A stretch of DNA of 5,125 bases from Candidatus Bathyarchaeota archaeon (lineage in GTDB: Archaea > Thermoproteota > Bathyarchaeia > Bathyarchaeales > Bathycorpusculaceae), in assembly GCA_026014845.1 (NCBI GenBank), contig JAOZHM010000109.1, forward strand, positions 1-5,125. The letters are read 5' to 3'. Position 1 is the stretch's first letter. The number at the start of each line of letters is the position of its first letter. The translations under genes and the position numbers were made by a program. This document shows, piece after piece, positions 3,871 to 5,125 of the stretch. Below the pieces are notes generated by a model. That model was not told the DNA's origin. It saw only the letters and a program-made list of their open reading frames with translations, and ran no database searches.

Positions 3871-4066
3871 ATAAAATTCACCATAGCCACAACCATAACA
3901 CTAACAATCCTCCAAATAGCCCACATGACAATCCTACACACATGGAACAGCGAAATCTTCTCAGCCATAACCGCCCTAACAGACACAATCACAGGCATAC
4001 TAATCACACAAAAAAATAGGGGGGGGGGGTAGGTCGTATTGGTTAAAATTTCTCGCAATAGCATGA
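3871..4066 (+). pseudogene. Decayed small membrane protein, ORF A
   Basis: The frame is open from 3805, but no ATG, GTG or TTG precedes ATG 3925, which lies inside a hydrophobic segment. From the ATA at 3871 the translation (IKFTIATTITLTILQIAHMTIL) is a convincing transmembrane helix. A second hydrophobic segment (FSAITALTDTITGILI) follows. This suggests that the ATA may once have been the start (ATG to ATA), which is an inference. The frame reads through an 11-G run and stops at 4030-4032. With ten G it would continue to a TGA at 4064-4066 that overlaps the ATG of ORF B. I do not recognise the family. Low-complexity A/C-rich coding like that of neighbouring plus-strand genes is the main counter-argument, since it inflates hydrophobic Ile/Thr/Leu codons. 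Confidence 0.35.
4019..4029. repeat. Homopolymer run of 11 G
   Basis: Eleven consecutive G follow seven A (4010-4016) and TA. The run interrupts the membrane-protein frame. Such a run is prone to slippage, either in the cell (phase variation) or in sequencing and assembly. Changing its length by one base switches the downstream frame from an immediate TAG to a TGA that overlaps the next ATG. Confidence 0.7.
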
Positions 4067-4298
4067 TAACCCGCAGAATCCGAAAACTCTGAGCAAACAA
4101 CTAGTAGCCTATGCTGCCTCCTTCCTCATAGCCGGAATAACTATTTTTACAGCCTTAACAGTCCATGTAGGAATAAAAAAAGCATTTTCAAGAACAAAAG
4201 ACGTTGCAAAGAGTGAAAATAGAACTTTAGAACACAGCAAAGATCAGGATAATCACAAACTGACTTCTCCAAATCTCCAATACCAAATAAACAACTAA
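4063..4298 (+). pseudogene. Frameshifted small membrane protein, ORF B
   Basis: ATG 4063 opens MITRRIRKL and is then closed by TGA at 4090-4092. The frame one step away runs open from 4062 to TAA 4296-4298. It encodes SKQLVAYAASFLIAGITIF and further hydrophobic residues, then a charged 40-residue tail (KKAFSRTKDVAKSENR and on). One extra A in the AAAA at 4083-4086 would join the basic N-terminus to the membrane helix. The result would be a protein of about 79 residues with N-terminal positive charges, one transmembrane segment and a hydrophilic, presumably cytoplasmic or exposed tail. No family is recognised. It could be a real gene with a sequencing indel, or a decaying one. It converges on vapC pair 3, with 24 bp between them. 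Confidence 0.4.
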
Positions 4299-4322
4299 TG
4301 AAAGTTTCATGTTCCAAAATCT

Positions 4323-4742
4323 TTAATGGGTGAAAACTTCGACTGCTGCCTTTGCTTTTTCAGCCATTTCCTCATCAAACGTTATCAAAGCCCGCTTTTT
4401 CTCCTTTGCAACCTGAACCACTATCGCATCCATCCCCCTCAACTTCAATTCAACAGCTAATTCCGCAGCTTCCCCCATTCTTTTCCCAGTTAATTCGCTC
4501 CAACCAATAAAGTTCATATTATCCCACTTAACAAGTTGGTCTTTAACCAACAACGCCTTATCCACACCAACCCTCCTAGCGACAGACCCACAAACTTCCA
4601 CAAACACTATAGCACTCGTAACCACACGAAACTCTCCAGAAAACACCTTTTCTATTATACGCCGCGCTTTAGCCCTAAATTTATCCCCTTTCACAAACGC
4701 TGAAACAAGAACCGAAGAATCCAATGTCACTTCCTTGACCAT
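4323..4742 (-). CDS. vapC: VapC-type PIN-domain toxin ribonuclease (pair 3)
   Basis: A 139-residue PIN-domain toxin. The catalytic acids are Asp8 in VTLDSSVLVSAF, Glu49 in VFVEVCGSVARR, Asp105 in LRGMDAIVVQVA, and Asp123 in the ITFDEEM motif, which also supplies the conserved Thr121. All four are present, so activity is expected. The ATG at 4742 lies inside the end of the antitoxin gene, with a 16-nt overlap in another frame. The sequence differs strongly from the VapCs of pairs 1 and 2 outside the motifs, so the three pairs are not recent duplicates. Its 3' end faces the membrane-protein remnant. Confidence 0.93.
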   Translation of the reverse strand: MVKEVTLDSSVLVSAFVKGDKFRAKARRIIEKVFSGEFRVVTSAIVFVEVCGSVARRVGVDKALLVKDQLVKWDNMNFIGWSELTGKRMGEAAELAVELKLRGMDAIVVQVAKEKKRALITFDEEMAEKAKAAVEVFTH

Positions 4743-4993
4743 TGCTTTTCCCTGTCTTGCCTAACCGCTTCAACCGCCGAAACATCCTTCGGCCAAGCCT
4801 CACCCACCTCTTCAGCTACTGCATCAAGCTCCTCTAACAAATCATCAACCGAAACTGGAACCAGCAAAACACCCTCATCAGTTGAAATCTGCTCAACCAA
4901 GCCCCCCTCTTTTATTCCATGCTTTTTCCTAAGCTGCTTAGCAACAACAACCTGTCCCTTCTGCCCAACCTTGCTACGATGCCTCTCAGTCAT
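4727..4993 (-). CDS. vapB: VapB-type antitoxin, AbrB-like (pair 3)
   Basis: An 88-residue antitoxin with an N-terminal AbrB-like hairpin (residues 6-48: SKVGQKGQVVVAKQLRKKHGI, a KEGG turn, LVEQISTDEG, VLLVPV). A long acidic helix follows (SVDDLLEELDAVAEEVGEAW), then the basic end RQDREKQWSRK, which would contact VapC. The KxGQKGQVVVxKxLRKKHGI start matches archaeal VapB proteins paired with this type of VapC. ATG 4993 is supported by AGGTG (5003-4999) and by a TATA box about 35 bp upstream, giving a leader of roughly 9 nt. It precedes and overlaps its toxin gene, so both are made from one mRNA and the antitoxin probably represses it. Confidence 0.9.
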   Translation of the reverse strand: MTERHRSKVGQKGQVVVAKQLRKKHGIKEGGLVEQISTDEGVLLVPVSVDDLLEELDAVAEEVGEAWPKDVSAVEAVRQDREKQWSRK

Positions 4994-5023
4994 ACCAACA
5001 CCTAAGTATAACTAAACAATCCG

Positions 5024-5044
5024 TATAAATAAACCTTACGTCAT
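5024..5044 (-). promoter_or_regulatory. Promoter of vapBC pair 3
   Basis: The minus strand carries AAGG followed by TTTATTTATA (5033-5024), a good archaeal TATA element, with transcription predicted near 5002. ATGACGTA (5044-5037) lies immediately upstream and resembles half of the palindrome at 3782-3793. Beyond 5045 I see no gene or element up to the window end. Confidence 0.5.
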
Positions 5045-5125
5045 ACCACACAAAAGAGAATAACACAAAAAATAAGCCAAAAGAAGCCTTCACTTTTACT
5101 AATCTCTCTACTGTGCAGACATGTC

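Noticed and set aside
3783..4019. 78-codon plus-strand ORF rich in His, Asn and Pro
   Set aside because: Its composition is that of an out-of-frame reading of A/C-rich DNA. The neighbouring frame gives hydrophobic helices, so this one is a shadow.
3852..4100. 82-codon minus-strand hydrophobic ORF
   Set aside because: It is the antisense of the membrane-protein remnant, and hydrophobic character on the opposite strand is expected there. It has no promoter or ribosome site and crosses the G run.
4298..4310. ATGAAAGTTTCAT inverted repeat between convergent genes as a terminator
   Set aside because: The stem is A/T-rich with a one-base loop and no T run follows on either strand, so it is probably chance.

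Overview
The window looks like an accessory island of an archaeon, most likely a Thermoproteota/Bathyarchaeia-type lineage (inference). The evidence is A/T-rich TATA boxes, several with a purine-rich BRE, placed about 23-35 bp ahead of start codons. This implies leaderless or very short-leader mRNAs. The gene content is dominated by archaeal-type toxin-antitoxin (TA) cassettes. No rRNA, tRNA or CRISPR array was seen.

Layout. Positions 1-191 are a left edge without a convincing gene but with two small inverted repeats. A complete VapBC pair (PIN toxin and AbrB-fold antitoxin) is read on the minus strand at 211-880. At 935-1129 lies a fragment of a tyrosine recombinase carrying only its last catalytic motifs. 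It is fused tail-to-tail with a C-terminally truncated DUF2283 gene (1081-1290, minus). A shared promoter/operator with a palindrome drives a ribbon-helix-helix/UPF0175 antitoxin and its DUF3368 PIN toxin (1393-2234, plus). At 2231-2377 (minus) is a 48-codon coiled-coil, antitoxin-like remnant. A second VapBC pair occupies 2510-3093 (plus). Three small minus-strand ORFs that resemble antitoxins without visible toxins follow (3104-3719). Positions 3805-4298 hold two decayed or frameshifted small membrane-protein ORFs. A third VapBC pair lies at 4323-4993 (minus).

How the genes work together. Each complete TA pair is a two-gene operon whose frames overlap by 1 to 17 nt, with the antitoxin first. 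That is the usual arrangement for coupling toxin synthesis to its antidote. Four complete TA pairs plus at least three solitary antitoxin-like ORFs in 5 kb make this a TA cluster with signs of repeated gain and loss.

The most unusual structural signal is a set of short alternating purine-pyrimidine tracts (CGCGCACGC-like) at 192-202, 917-931, 1130-1138 and 2240-2251. They sit at the edges of modules, and two or three of them lie exactly where a gene is truncated. They may be scars or targets of the recombination that assembled the island. The membrane-protein remnant is also notable: an 11-G run and a short A run each break an otherwise coherent pair of overlapping ORFs.
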